Origin: Methanomassiliicoccus luminyensis B10
GTDB lineage: Archaea; Thermoplasmatota; Thermoplasmata; Methanomassiliicoccales; Methanomassiliicoccaceae
NCBI RefSeq assembly: GCF_000308215.1
Contig: NZ_CAJE01000024.1
Span: forward strand, 88,909 to 152,908
Direction of reading: 5' to 3'
Length of the DNA stretch: 64,000 bases
Shown piece by piece: positions 44,132 through 53,329 of this stretch. Made by a program: the position numbers and the translations under genes. The stretch's first letter is position 1, and the number at the start of each line of letters is the position of its first letter. A model generated the notes under the pieces. It saw nothing but the letters and a program-made list of their open reading frames with translations, had not been told where the DNA came from and searched no databases.

Positions 44132-44683
44132 TTGACCTTTGGGAGCTTCGATCTCTTGGCGGTCCCGCAGCCCCTTGTGTTCGGGCAAGTGATCACTGAC
44201 CCCATGGCCAACAACGGGGAGCCGTTCGTCTATGAGGTGCGTCCCGACAACCAGCTGGGCAGGGACGGGACGACTTTCGAGCTGCTCGAAGACTATAAGG
44301 CGAGGTGGGGGATAGAGGGATTGGTCCAGCCAGATCGTGCTCGACTAATAATGCCGAAGTACGTCTACATGGCGGATGAGGTGTTGTCATTGCGAAAAAG
44401 CACCTATGTGGCGGGCGCGGAAGCGTACCTCCGCATCGAAATATCGATAGAACGCATAATCGCGTTCATCAACTGGCACGTGCAGCATATGGGAGAGGTC
44501 TGGTTCACTCGTCAGGGGAGCGATACTCTCCCCCGGGACCTGGATGACGCGATCATTAGAGTCATGAACGTCCATGACCTGTGGACGATCAACAATGGGA
44601 TGCGTGAGTTCGAATGGGAGGGTGGTGTCTTCTATAAGTTCGTCGATATGGAAAGGGAGAAGAGAGAGCCGGCCATATTCTGA
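44132..44683 (+). CDS. Hypothetical protein, tandem paralogue 2 (immunity-like)
   Basis: A 183-residue paralogue of the preceding protein, starting at TTG immediately after its stop with GGTGATC upstream. Conserved blocks: LLAVPQPLVFGQVITDPMAN, AFINWHVQHMGEVWF, GVFYKFVDMEREKREPA. The middle parts differ (it has an extra GRDGTTFELLEDYKARWG-like stretch), as expected for duplicated genes under diversifying selection, for example immunity proteins against variant toxins. Confidence 0.62.
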   Translation: MTFGSFDLLAVPQPLVFGQVITDPMANNGEPFVYEVRPDNQLGRDGTTFELLEDYKARWGIEGLVQPDRARLIMPKYVYMADEVLSLRKSTYVAGAEAYLRIEISIERIIAFINWHVQHMGEVWFTRQGSDTLPRDLDDAIIRVMNVHDLWTINNGMREFEWEGGVFYKFVDMEREKREPAIF

Positions 44684-44703
44684 CCGCTTCCTTCCGATGC
44701 GGT

Positions 44704-45435
44704 TCATACCTTGACGATGTCAAGGTAGGTCCGTATTTCATTGGACGGAACGGCGAAGCTCATCCCGTTGACGATATCGCCGAGCGAATCTCGTATCCGG
44801 AAGGACATCATTCCGATGACCTGGCCCCGGTCGTCGAACAGGGGACCTCCGCTGTTGCCGTCGTTGATGGTGATGGATGTTTGTATCGCCGGCCTTACGG
44901 CCCTTGAATCGTTGATATTTATCAGGGGTATGGAGACGACCCCGGAGGAGGCCGATAATCCATTGCCCCGAGCGTTGCCGACGGTGAGGACAGGGTCACC
45001 GTAATAGATATGGTCGGAGTCGCCGAAGGAAAGGACCGAAAAGTGACGGCTGATGTCGACAAAAGCAAGCACGGCGATGTCCAAACCGCGGTCGAAGGAG
45101 GTCACGTTCAATTCGTAGGCGGTATCATCGTCAAAGAACCGTCCAGAGATGTGATCGAAGGGCATGTATGATCCGTTGTCGAGATATGTTACGATGTGCG
45201 CATTGCTAATCACTTTTACGCCATCATATTCGACGATAAAACCCGTTCCGGAGACCTCGTTCGAGGAATCCATTCCGCAACCGATCTCGATCGTCCCGCT
45301 CATCAGGTTCTTGATATCGAGTTCTTCCTCCTCTCTCGATTGGATCATCGGGTAACAGGCCACGATGACGATCAATATGACGAGAGCGATCGACAATATC
45401 GCCATCTCATTAACCTTCTTTGGCCGACCCTGCAT
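44704..45435 (-). CDS. Membrane-anchored trypsin-like serine protease
   Basis: A 243-residue S1C/HtrA-type protease. One N-terminal helix (MAILSIALVILIVIVACY, residues 11-28) anchors it, with the catalytic domain outside. The triad is visible: His80 (SNAHIVT), Asp119 (GLDIAVL) and Ser195 (GNSGGPLF). No PDZ domain follows, so it is a minimal protease. Met11 is an alternative start. It is convergent with the tandem-paralogue genes; it could process surface or secreted proteins of the island, which is inference. Confidence 0.86.
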   Translation of the reverse strand: MQGRPKKVNEMAILSIALVILIVIVACYPMIQSREEEELDIKNLMSGTIEIGCGMDSSNEVSGTGFIVEYDGVKVISNAHIVTYLDNGSYMPFDHISGRFFDDDTAYELNVTSFDRGLDIAVLAFVDISRHFSVLSFGDSDHIYYGDPVLTVGNARGNGLSASSGVVSIPLININDSRAVRPAIQTSITINDGNSGGPLFDDRGQVIGMMSFRIRDSLGDIVNGMSFAVPSNEIRTYLDIVKV

Positions 45436-45773
45436 GTTGATCCCAGTTGGGATATGCGGTACATAATTTTTAATGCTTTGACGATAAATCTGATTTGATA
45501 TCCCGTAAGGTCATATGACGGGCGCAAATGAGGTGGCGAATCCCACACGCAGACTCGTTCTTGCGCCGAACTCGTCTTCGTGCCGAGATCAATAATCGTC
45601 AGTGCCCCGATATCAAACACTGATGCTGCCCAGGCGGCCGCCAATAGCACTTAGCTCTCGCTCACCTAGTGGCGCGTCATGGTCAACGAGGGAGGGCCTG
45701 TAGTCGCTACCTGCCCATAGTGATCGCAGGCACTTGAGGCAACCAACAGATATCGGGTCGCACCCGCTCACGC

Positions 45774-46025
45774 TTTTCCGGCAAAAATCGACGCCAGAGG
45801 TCGAAAGCGAGCTCGGTAAGATCTGAGCGAGCCCTCACCAGGATGAGCCCGGCCACGGCCCCGGCGACGGGAGCGACGAGCCCACCGTGAGCGTAGACTA
45901 CGGGCCGGCTCCCGTAAGCCCCTCATGGGGGGGGGGGCAAGATCAGCGAAGCGACCTGCAACCGCACCCTTGACGCATGACCCTGGAGCGAGCTTTCCCC
46001 AAACTGACAATAACTTGCCGGAAAA
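45774..46025. ncRNA. Structured RNA candidate closed by 11-bp helix
   Basis: TTTTCCGGCAA (45774-45784) and TTGCCGGAAAA (46015-46025) are perfect inverted repeats enclosing 230 bases. Inside are several local hairpins: GCTC/GAGC (45811-45828), CTCA/TGAG (45834-45847), TACGGG-CCGGCT-CCCGTA (45899-45916) and CCCC-TCAT-GGGG (45919-45930) ending in an 11-G run. No protein is supported. The shape suggests a folded RNA with paired ends, but I cannot find the conserved motifs of RNase P or SRP RNA; a MITE-like element with terminal repeats is the alternative. Strand is undetermined; AT-rich promoter-like sequence at 46064-46080 lies on its right side. The neighbouring 45436-45773 also has a 9-bp inverted repeat (CCCGATATC, 45606-45614, with 45749-45757). 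Confidence 0.4.
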
Positions 46026-46118
46026 ATAACTGCTGGCTAGAGGGCTAGCAGAAAATAGCGCCACGAAAAGTTATTTATTCTAAGCTACATTAAGGCGATT
46101 ACTCACAAAGGTGACTGT

Positions 46119-46514
46119 ATGGTTGAGTTCAAAACTGTCATTAACGACGTAAAGACCGGGATGTCCTACCAGGTCAACGTTTCCGGTCATCATGCTAACT
46201 CCCTTATCGGCAAGAGGATAGGGGACGTGGTGGACGGCATATTCGTCAGCTTGCCCGGGTACAAGCTGACCATTGTCGGCGGAAGCGACAAGGACGGGGT
46301 CCCCATGAGGTCCGATCTCCCCGGCGTCAGGCGCAAGAACGTCCTCCTTTCCGACGGGACCGGCTTCAACGCTCCCGAGAACGGAATGAGACGCCGCAAG
46401 CTGGTCAGGGGCAACACCGTTTCCAACGAGACGACCCAGATCAACATGACCATCAGCGGCGCCGGCTCCAAGCCGGTCGAAGAGCTCCTTCCGAAGAAAG
46501 AGGAGAAGAAATGA
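46119..46514 (+). CDS. rps6e: Small-subunit ribosomal protein S6e
   Basis: Archaeal/eukaryotic ribosomal protein eS6, 131 residues, normal for archaea. The N-terminal [22 protein letters not shown] and [28 protein letters not shown] are characteristic. A TATA element (AGTTATTTATTC, about 46069-46080) and an AAGGTGA site precede the ATG. The stop overlaps the start of aIF2-gamma by four bases, the arrangement conserved in archaea. Confidence 0.96.
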   Translation: MVEFKTVINDVKTGMSYQVNVSGHHANSLIGKRIGDVVDGIFVSLPGYKLTIVGGSDKDGVPMRSDLPGVRRKNVLLSDGTGFNAPENGMRRRKLVRGNTVSNETTQINMTISGAGSKPVEELLPKKEEKK

Positions 46515-47731
46515 AGGTATCCGTACAGCCCGAGATCAACATCGGGATGATCGGTCACGTCGACCACGGCAAGACGACCTTGACCAAGGCGTTGAGCGGG
46601 GAGTGGACCGATCGGCATTCCGAGGAGATCAAGCGCGGTATTTCTATCCGCCTGGGCTACGCCGATACGGCATTCTATTATTGCGAGAAGTGCAAAAGGT
46701 ACATCGTCAAGGATTCCTGCGACTGCGGGGGGGAGGCCAAGTTCCTCAGGGCCATATCCTTCGTGGACGCTCCCGGGCACGAGACGCTCATGGCCACCAT
46801 GCTTTCCGGCGCGGCCATGATGCAGGGCGCCCTTCTGCTGGTGGCCGCCAACGAGCACTGTCCTCAACCACAAACGAAAGAGCACCTGATGGCCCTGTCC
46901 ATCATCGGTGTCGACAAGATCATCATCGTCCAGAACAAGATCGACCTCGTGACCAAGGAAGAGGCGCTGGAGAACTACCGGGAGATCAAGAGGTTCATCA
47001 AGGGCACCATCGCCGAGAACGCCCCCATCATTCCCGTCTCCGCGCACCACGACGTCAACATCGACAAGCTCATCGAGACCATCGAGAAGTACATTCCAAC
47101 TCCCAAGGCCGAAAGGGACAAGCCCCCTCTCATGTACGTGGCGCGTTCCTTCGACATCAATACCCCCGGCTCCTCGCCCGACGCTCTGAAGGGCGGCGTG
47201 CTGGGAGGTTCCCTGACCCAGGGCGAGCTCGTGGTGGGGGACGAGATTGAGATCCTGCCGGGCCGCAAGGTCGAGGTGGGCGGCAAGACCAGCTGGGAGA
47301 GGATCACTACCGCTGTTCAATCCCTTCATACCGGCAATACCACCCTGGAGGCGGCGTCGCCGGGAGGCCTTATGGCCATCGGGACCAAGCTGGACCCCGC
47401 GCTGACCAAGTCGGACGGGCTGACCGGCCGCCTGGTGGGAAAGCCCGGCACTTTGCCGCCGGTGCTGCACAAGTTCGTCATGACCACCCACCTTCTCGAG
47501 AGGGTCGTGGGCGCCGCCGACGACCTGGTCGTGGAGAACATCAAGACCAACGAGCCGCTCATGCTGAGCATCGGGACCGCCACCACGGTGGGCGTGGTCA
47601 CCAGCGCCAGGGGCGACGAGTCCGAGGTCGCCCTGAAGATCCCGGTGTGCGCGCAGAAGGAGCAGCGCGTGGCCATTTCCAGGAGAATAGCGGGCAAGTG
47701 GCGCCTTATCGGGTACGGCATCATCCAGTAA
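46511..47731 (+). CDS. eif2g: Translation initiation factor aIF2 subunit gamma
   Basis: GTPase subunit that delivers initiator Met-tRNA to the ribosome, 406 residues. G1 GHVDHGKTT at residues 15-23, DAPGH, and NKID (QNKIDL) are intact, and the zinc knuckle CEKC/CDCGG lies at about residues 57-75. Domains II and III follow as in EF-Tu. It is coupled to rps6e and followed ten bases later by a PIN-domain gene, a conserved archaeal cluster. Confidence 0.97.
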   Translation: MKVSVQPEINIGMIGHVDHGKTTLTKALSGEWTDRHSEEIKRGISIRLGYADTAFYYCEKCKRYIVKDSCDCGGEAKFLRAISFVDAPGHETLMATMLSGAAMMQGALLLVAANEHCPQPQTKEHLMALSIIGVDKIIIVQNKIDLVTKEEALENYREIKRFIKGTIAENAPIIPVSAHHDVNIDKLIETIEKYIPTPKAERDKPPLMYVARSFDINTPGSSPDALKGGVLGGSLTQGELVVGDEIEILPGRKVEVGGKTSWERITTAVQSLHTGNTTLEAASPGGLMAIGTKLDPALTKSDGLTGRLVGKPGTLPPVLHKFVMTTHLLERVVGAADDLVVENIKTNEPLMLSIGTATTVGVVTSARGDESEVALKIPVCAQKEQRVAISRRIAGKWRLIGYGIIQ

Positions 47732-47740
47732 GGTGGGCAT

Positions 47741-48097
47741 ATGCCCAAGGTGGTCCTGGACACCAACGCCCTTCTCCTTCCTTTTGAGCGCTCCATCAAC
47801 ATCGATGCGCAATTGCGTTCCCTTCTCGGTCAGTGCGACGTGTACGTCCCCGGCCCCATCGTGGGGGAGCTGAAGCGGTCCGAGAACAAGCACGCCCCCG
47901 CGGCCCTGAGGCTGCTGTCCCGCTACACCATCGAGGACACTCGGGCGGTCGGGGATGCCGCGGTCATCGAGCTCGCGATGAAGCTGAACGCATACGTGGT
48001 GACGAACGACCGCGTGCTCATCGCCAAGCTGCGCAAGCAGCGCGTCAAGACCATCGTGATGAGGGGCGGGAGCCACCTGGCCCTGGACGACGGATAA
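47741..48097 (+). CDS. PIN-domain protein (FCF1/VapC9-like)
   Basis: A 118-residue PIN-fold protein with the acidic residues of the nuclease site: LDTNALLL (Asp7), VGELKR (Glu43) and VTNDRVL (Asp95 region). Archaeal genes of this type sit regularly after aIF2-gamma and are related to the rRNA-processing factors Fcf1/Utp23, so a role in ribosome maturation is more likely than a free toxin; no antitoxin gene is present. Confidence 0.87.
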   Translation: MPKVVLDTNALLLPFERSINIDAQLRSLLGQCDVYVPGPIVGELKRSENKHAPAALRLLSRYTIEDTRAVGDAAVIELAMKLNAYVVTNDRVLIAKLRKQRVKTIVMRGGSHLALDDG

Positions 48098-48186
48098 GGC
48101 CGCCGGTGCTCGTTCTTGACCGCCGCCTCATACAAAAAGCTGAAAGCATTAAATAGCCTGGTCCGGATGGAACACCCCAGAAAATT

Positions 48187-48212
48187 GTAGTTAACAGCAT
48201 CGAAGTAACTAC
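48187..48212. promoter_or_regulatory. Inverted repeat before rbkR (autoregulatory site)
   Basis: GTAGTTA (48187-48193) and TAACTAC (48206-48212) are perfect 7-base inverted repeats with a 12-base spacer, located after the TATA element GCATTAAATAG (about 48147-48157) and 15 bases before the ATG. RbkR proteins repress riboflavin genes through palindromic sites, so autoregulation is likely. Confidence 0.55.
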
Positions 48213-48226
48213 TGGGGAAAGTTAAC

Positions 48227-48886
48227 ATGAACGAGAAGTTCGCCATCGCCCTCAAGCAGATCGCCCTGCTCGGCGGGATCAACGACTACATCGCCATATC
48301 GTCCCGGGAGCTGGGGGATAAGCTCCGCATCAGTCAGCAGTCCGCGTCGAAGAGGATCCTGGAGTTGCTGGAGGAAGGCCTCATCCAGAGGGACCTGGGG
48401 GCGAGGAAGCAGCGCATCAAGATTACCAAGAAGGGCCTGGACTCGCTGAGGCAGGAGTACTCGGAGTACCAGAAGATCTTCGAGCTCCGGGACCACATCC
48501 TCATCCACGGGGCGGTAGCGACGGGCATGGGAGAGGGGCAATACTACGTCAACCAGCCGGGCTACCAGGACCAGTTCAGGGAGAAGCTGAAGTTCATTCC
48601 GTTCGAGGGCACCCTGAACCTCAAGATCAGCCCCCAGGACGCCAACAAGCTGGAGGTCCTCCGCCGCAGCGAGGGCATTGTCATTCACGGCTTCACCCGC
48701 AACGGGCGCACCTTCGGGGAGGTGAGGTGCCACCTCGCCTCCATCCAGAACATAGATTGCGCGGTGATAATGCCGACCCGCTCGCACTACTCCGACATAC
48801 TCGAGGTGCTGTGCAAGTACAACCTGAGGCGCACTCTGGGCCTGAACGACGGCGACGTTGTGGACATCCGGATATCGGTGGAGTGA
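48227..48886 (+). CDS. rbkR: CTP-dependent riboflavin kinase/regulator RbkR
   Basis: Bifunctional archaeal protein of 219 residues. Residues 1-85 are a winged helix (SSRELGDKLRISQQSASKRILELLEEGLIQR); residues 95-219 are the CTP-dependent riboflavin kinase domain (GAVATGMGEGQYYV, FEGTLNLKI, HLASIQNIDCAVIMPTRSHY), which makes FMN. Proteins of this architecture control riboflavin uptake and synthesis genes. A perfect inverted repeat in its promoter supports autoregulation. It is convergent with purQ. Confidence 0.93.
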   Translation: MNEKFAIALKQIALLGGINDYIAISSRELGDKLRISQQSASKRILELLEEGLIQRDLGARKQRIKITKKGLDSLRQEYSEYQKIFELRDHILIHGAVATGMGEGQYYVNQPGYQDQFREKLKFIPFEGTLNLKISPQDANKLEVLRRSEGIVIHGFTRNGRTFGEVRCHLASIQNIDCAVIMPTRSHYSDILEVLCKYNLRRTLGLNDGDVVDIRISVE

Positions 48887-49723
48887 TCAGAACCTCTTGC
48901 TCACGTGGTCGAGCACCGAGCTGAACACCACCCTGCCGTCGCCGGGCGCGCCGGGGTCGCCGCCGGTCCTGGTCCAATCGGGATGCTGGTACCGGCACAT
49001 CACCCTCTCCGGGTGAGGCATCAGGCCTAGCACGTTGCCCTCGGGGTTGCAGACGCCGGCGATGTTGCTCACCGCGCCGTTGGGGCACCACGGGTATCCC
49101 GCGTACTCGCCGTCGGGGTCCACGTACCTGAACACTACCTGGTCGTTATCCTCCAGCCGGTCCACGATCTCCCGCTCCTTCTCGCGGGGAAACCTCAGGT
49201 TCCCCTCGGCGTGGGCGGAGGGGAACATGACCACCTCTCCCCGCGGGAGCAGGGAGGTGAACACGCTCTTGCCGTGGTTCTCGTGCTTGAGGTAGGTGGG
49301 GCGGCACTCGAAGCGGCCGGAAACGTTGGTGTACAGCGCCGACTGCGGCTCCTCGCTGATGACCTCGTCGAACGACGGCAGCAGGCCGAGCTCGACCAGT
49401 ATCTGGAAGCCGTTGCAGACCCCCAGCACCGGGCGGCCGCTGGAAACGAAGTTCTCCAGGTCGGCGGAGAGGCCGCTCTTGATGCGCGCGGCGAAGATGG
49501 CTCCGGCGCGGACGTAGTCCCCGGCGGAGAAGCCCCCTGGGAACATGAGCACCTGGTAGTCGTCCAGGTCTCGCCTCATCTCAGGGGACGATCTGCCGAG
49601 CAGTTGCTTCAGGTGGACCTTCTCCGGCCGGGCCCCCAGCATCTTGAAGGCCTGGTAGGCCTCTTCCTCGCAGTTGGTCCCTTCGATCCGGAGAACGCAC
49701 ACTTTGATGTCCTCGAGCTTCAT
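48887..49723 (-). CDS. purQ: Phosphoribosylformylglycinamidine synthase, PurQ subunit
   Basis: Glutaminase subunit of the FGAM synthase complex of purine synthesis, 278 residues. The nucleophile is Cys103 in GVCNGFQ, and LMPHPER contains the catalytic His. Bases 48884-48890 join the convergent rbkR stop. It is third in the purS-purL-purQ operon, one base after the purL stop. Confidence 0.95.
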   Translation of the reverse strand: MKLEDIKVCVLRIEGTNCEEEAYQAFKMLGARPEKVHLKQLLGRSSPEMRRDLDDYQVLMFPGGFSAGDYVRAGAIFAARIKSGLSADLENFVSSGRPVLGVCNGFQILVELGLLPSFDEVISEEPQSALYTNVSGRFECRPTYLKHENHGKSVFTSLLPRGEVVMFPSAHAEGNLRFPREKEREIVDRLEDNDQVVFRYVDPDGEYAGYPWCPNGAVSNIAGVCNPEGNVLGLMPHPERVMCRYQHPDWTRTGGDPGAPGDGRVVFSSVLDHVSKRF

Positions 49724-49724
49724 C

Positions 49725-52055
49725 TCATCCCCCCAGCAGGTTCCACAGCGGCTCGGACCACGCCTTGCGCATGGCGGGGACCTTGAGGTCCACCGCGTTC
49801 GAGCTGCCGTCCTTGACGGTCATCCTTCCCCTGCCCACCTTGCCGATGTGCACGGCCTTGCTCCCGGCGAGGGCTTCCCACTCGGCCCTCTTGGAAGCGT
49901 CCACTTCCACGACGAACCGGGAGTTGGACTCGGAGAACAGTTTGGTGGCGGTGGGCAGATCGCCCATGGGGGCGAGGTCGCCGTAGAAGCCCAGGTCCCC
50001 GCCCAGGCACATCTCCGCCAGCGCGACGACGAGGCCGCCGTCGGAGCAGTCGTGGCAGCTCCTGATGAGGCCCTTGTCCATGGCCTGGCGTAGCATCTCG
50101 CCCGTTGCCGCCAGCGCCCGGGGGTCCGATGCGGGCACCTTCCCTCCCTTTCCGCCGTACTTCCGCCACAGCGCCGAAGCGCCCATCTCGTCCTTGGTCT
50201 CCCCGACGATGTATACTGGGTCGTCCTCGACTTTGAGGTCGGTGGTGACGCACTTGCGGATGTCATCCACCAGCCCCACGCCCAGTATGGTGGGGGTCGG
50301 GAGGGCGGGGCCGTGCGCCGTCTCGTTGTAGAACGACACGTTGCCGGACGGGACCGCCAGCAGGAGGTCCTGGGCCATCTCCCCTATCCCTCTGACGGCC
50401 TCGCGGAACTCGAACAGCCTCTCCGGCTTCTCGGGGTTCCCGAAGTTCAGGCAGTCCGTCAGAGCGTGGGGGCGGCCGCCCACGGCGATGATGTTGCGGT
50501 ACACCTCGTCAACAGAGCTGCGGCCGCCGTTGTAGGGGTCCTGTGAAGTGAACCAGGGGTTCACGCCGATCGCTATCGCCAGTCCCTTGTTCGAGCCGGG
50601 CAGGGGCTTCAGCACCACGGCGTCGCCGGGGCCCTGGTGCCCCGCCTTTCCCTGCAGGGGCTTGATGACGGTGGAGGCGCGGACCTCATGGTCGTACTGG
50701 CGTATCATCCAGTCCTTGGACGCGATGTTGGGATCGCTCAGCAGAGCGAGGACCGCCTCGTTCAGGGCGGGCAGCTTCGGCTCCGCGGGGGCGATCTTCT
50801 CCTTCCCCTTGGGGGGGGCCCAGGGGCGGCAGTACTCCGGCCCCTTGGTGAGGAAGTCGAGGTCCAGGTTGTACACCACCTCGCCCTGGTAGTTCAGGGT
50901 GACCTGCTGCTTTTCCACCACCTTGCCGATGACCGTGGCGGGCACGTCCCAGAGGTCGAACACCTCCAGGATCGCCGCCGCGTTGGCCTCGGGGGCGGCG
51001 AGCATCATGCGCTCCTGCGATTCGGAGACCCAGATCTCCCAGGGGGCCAGGCCGGCCTCCTTGAGGGGCACCTTGTCCAGCTGGACATCGGCGCCGCAGC
51101 CTCCCGCCAGGGCGATCTCGCCCACCACGCAGGACAGGCCGCCGCCTCCCAGGTCCTTGATGCCGGACACCAGTCCGCGCTCGTTGACCTCGAGGCAGGC
51201 ATGGATGGTGGGCTCCTTCATGATCGGATCGCCCAGCTGCACCGCCCCACGGGACTCGTCCTCGGACGCCTCATGCAGCTCGGCCGAAGCGAAAGTAACT
51301 CCGTGAATCCCGTCGCGGCCGGTGCGGCCGCCCACCAGGATGAGGACGTCGCCCACGCCCTTGACGGCGTTGTTGAGCAGCTTGTCCCTCCGAAGGAAGC
51401 CGATGCATCCGACATTGACGAGGCAGTTGCCGGTGTAGGCGGGATCGAAGTACACCCCGCCCGCCACGGTGGGGATGCCGATCCTGTTGCCGTAGTCGCG
51501 GATGCCCCCCACCACCCCGCTGGCGAGGTACTTGGGCAGCTTGACCCCGTTGGGCACCTGCCTCAGCTCGAGGGGGCCGAAGAACAGCGGGTCGACCAGG
51601 GCGATGGGCTGTGCGCCCATGGCCAGGACGTCCCTGACGATGCCGCCGATGCCGGTGGCGGCCCCGCCGTAGGGCTCGATGGCGGAGGGGTGGTTGTGGC
51701 TCTCGACCCTGAGAGCGTAGGCGTGCTCGTCGTCGAAGGCCATGACCCCGGCGTCGCCTTTGGCCAGGACATCGGGGTTCTTGATGGGGAAGATGTACTC
51801 GCGCAGGAAGACCTTGGAGGACTTGTAGCAGCAGTGCTCGCTCCAGGCCTGGGCGATGGACTGCAGCTCCACGTCGGTGGGGACCCTCCCTTTCTTGGAG
51901 AAGTAGTCCTTGATGACCTCCATCTCATCCAGGCTGAGGTTGAGCCCCATGGTCTTGGACATATCCCTCAGCTCTTCTTTGGAGGCGGAGAAGATGTCGA
52001 TCTCGTACAGCGGGAAGGGCACCGGCCTCTTCCTGGTCAACTCCTTGCCGGACAT
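49725..52055 (-). CDS. purL: Phosphoribosylformylglycinamidine synthase, PurL subunit
   Basis: ATP-dependent synthetase subunit, 776 residues, the small PurL type that works with PurS and PurQ. Motifs include SEHCCYKSSK, SHNHPSAIEPYGGAATGIGG (catalytic His) and two halves of the PurM-like fold. The ATG at 52055 has GAGGGATG upstream; ATG 52067, overlapping the purS stop as ATGA, is an alternative. Confidence 0.95.
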   Translation of the reverse strand: MSGKELTRKRPVPFPLYEIDIFSASKEELRDMSKTMGLNLSLDEMEVIKDYFSKKGRVPTDVELQSIAQAWSEHCCYKSSKVFLREYIFPIKNPDVLAKGDAGVMAFDDEHAYALRVESHNHPSAIEPYGGAATGIGGIVRDVLAMGAQPIALVDPLFFGPLELRQVPNGVKLPKYLASGVVGGIRDYGNRIGIPTVAGGVYFDPAYTGNCLVNVGCIGFLRRDKLLNNAVKGVGDVLILVGGRTGRDGIHGVTFASAELHEASEDESRGAVQLGDPIMKEPTIHACLEVNERGLVSGIKDLGGGGLSCVVGEIALAGGCGADVQLDKVPLKEAGLAPWEIWVSESQERMMLAAPEANAAAILEVFDLWDVPATVIGKVVEKQQVTLNYQGEVVYNLDLDFLTKGPEYCRPWAPPKGKEKIAPAEPKLPALNEAVLALLSDPNIASKDWMIRQYDHEVRASTVIKPLQGKAGHQGPGDAVVLKPLPGSNKGLAIAIGVNPWFTSQDPYNGGRSSVDEVYRNIIAVGGRPHALTDCLNFGNPEKPERLFEFREAVRGIGEMAQDLLLAVPSGNVSFYNETAHGPALPTPTILGVGLVDDIRKCVTTDLKVEDDPVYIVGETKDEMGASALWRKYGGKGGKVPASDPRALAATGEMLRQAMDKGLIRSCHDCSDGGLVVALAEMCLGGDLGFYGDLAPMGDLPTATKLFSESNSRFVVEVDASKRAEWEALAGSKAVHIGKVGRGRMTVKDGSSNAVDLKVPAMRKAWSEPLWNLLGG

Positions 52056-52063
52056 CGCATCCC

Positions 52064-52303
52064 TCATTTCAGCTCGACGCGGTACGACTGGATGACCGGG
52101 TTGGCCAGAAGCTTGCGGGACATCTCCTCGCACGCGGCCTGGGCCTGGGCAGGGTCCATGTCCAGCTCGACCTCGAAGAGCTTAACGGTCTTCACGCCAT
52201 TGATGCCCTTGAAGCCCAGAAGCTCCAGGGCCTTCTTGGTGTTGTCCCCCTCGGGGTCGGCAACGCCGTGCTTGAGCTCGATCCTTATCTCGGCCTTGAC
52301 CAT
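52064..52303 (-). CDS. purS: Phosphoribosylformylglycinamidine synthase, PurS subunit
   Basis: Small structural subunit of 79 residues that bridges PurL and PurQ and channels ammonia. The sequence VADPEGDNTKKALELLGF and the C-terminal LLANPVIQSYRVEL are typical. It is the first gene of the purine operon; the short gap to trmI (52304-52362) holds the AT-rich promoter AAGTAGGTGCCC-side sequence only weakly. Confidence 0.94.
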   Translation of the reverse strand: MVKAEIRIELKHGVADPEGDNTKKALELLGFKGINGVKTVKLFEVELDMDPAQAQAACEEMSRKLLANPVIQSYRVELK

Positions 52304-52362
52304 GGTACCGGAGTTTCAGAAACGCGGGCACCTACTTAACTGTTTATCCAAGAGCCTCGCCT

Positions 52363-53127
52363 CTAGCTCCTGGCAGGGCGGCGGGCAAAGATCATGTAGC
52401 CGGTGTGCGCGAGGTTCTCGAACGCCGGCCTCACTCCCCCGGGGTGGGCCTCGATGTTCCTCTGGATGTTCTCCACCGCTCCTATCTCCAGGAACCCGTG
52501 GTCCTGCAGCCCGTGCACCACGTCGGCGACCTGGTTGGTGTTAGGGACGTAGGCGGCGAAGCGGCCTCCGGGGCGGAGGAACCTCTCCACGTTGTCCAGG
52601 GCGAGCTGGGGGTCCGGCATGTCCAGGGCCACCGCGTCGGCCACGAGGCCCAGCTCGGCGGTCTTGATGTCCCCGATGCGCAGCTCCCAGTACTTGTCCA
52701 GGCCGGCCCTCTCGATGTTGCGGCGGGCACGGTCGGCGAACTCCTCGCGGATCTCCATCGTGACGACCTTGCCGGCGGGCATGACCGCGTTGATGAGCGC
52801 CAGGGTGAGGGCTCCCGAGCCCACGCCCGCCTCCACCACGGTGTCCCCCGCCCTCAGGCCCAGGCGGAACACGATGGTAGCGGCGTCCTTGGGAGTGATG
52901 ATCTGCGGACCGCGGTCCAATGATTCCATGAGCTCGGCGATGGTCGCCCGGAAGGCGATGAAGTCCCTGCCCGCGATCTTGATCCGGGAGCCGTCCTCCT
53001 GCCCGATGATCTTGTTCGCGTCCACCACGCCGAGGCCCTGCACCCGCACCATTTCCCTGCGCAGGTTCAGCCAATAGCGGTTCCCCTTGGGGTCCAGGAG
53101 ATAGACGAGATCACCTTCGTCAAGCAT
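52363..53127 (-). CDS. trmI: tRNA (adenine-N1)-methyltransferase TrmI
   Basis: SAM-dependent methyltransferase making m1A in the T-loop (position 57/58) of archaeal tRNA. From ATG 53127 it has 254 residues, beginning MLDEGDLVYLLDPKGNRYWL as in archaeal homologues. The SAM-binding motif is VVEAGVGSGALT, and ALDMPDP is the catalytic region. A longer frame reaches 53259 (TTG), with in-frame ATGs at 53148 and 53214, but it would cover the likely leader. It is divergent from the giant surface-protein gene. Confidence 0.93.
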   Translation of the reverse strand: MLDEGDLVYLLDPKGNRYWLNLRREMVRVQGLGVVDANKIIGQEDGSRIKIAGRDFIAFRATIAELMESLDRGPQIITPKDAATIVFRLGLRAGDTVVEAGVGSGALTLALINAVMPAGKVVTMEIREEFADRARRNIERAGLDKYWELRIGDIKTAELGLVADAVALDMPDPQLALDNVERFLRPGGRFAAYVPNTNQVADVVHGLQDHGFLEIGAVENIQRNIEAHPGGVRPAFENLAHTGYMIFARRPARS

Positions 53128-53329
53128 GCTCGGCACATGCAAGGACATGGGGAAAAGACTTTGCATGCCCAGGCTGACTTGTATTCGATCAACACATGAT
53201 GTTGGGAACGCCATGTCTTTCTTCTCAGCAACGTGCAATGAGCTTGATGTGATTATCAATAGTCGCTCCTAATAATAAACTAATCTATAAATATCCTCAA
53301 ATCATTCTCATTTCAAGGTTGCCGGCCGC

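Noticed and set aside
45774..46025. RNase P RNA or SRP RNA
   Set aside because: The ends pair as in those RNAs, but I could not find the conserved core sequences (for example GGAAG-type SRP motif or RNase P P4 strands) on either strand. Kept only as an unclassified candidate.
45768..46064. 98-codon frame on the minus strand across the inverted-repeat element
   Set aside because: Arg-rich translation encoded by hairpins and the G-run; better explained by RNA or repeat structure.
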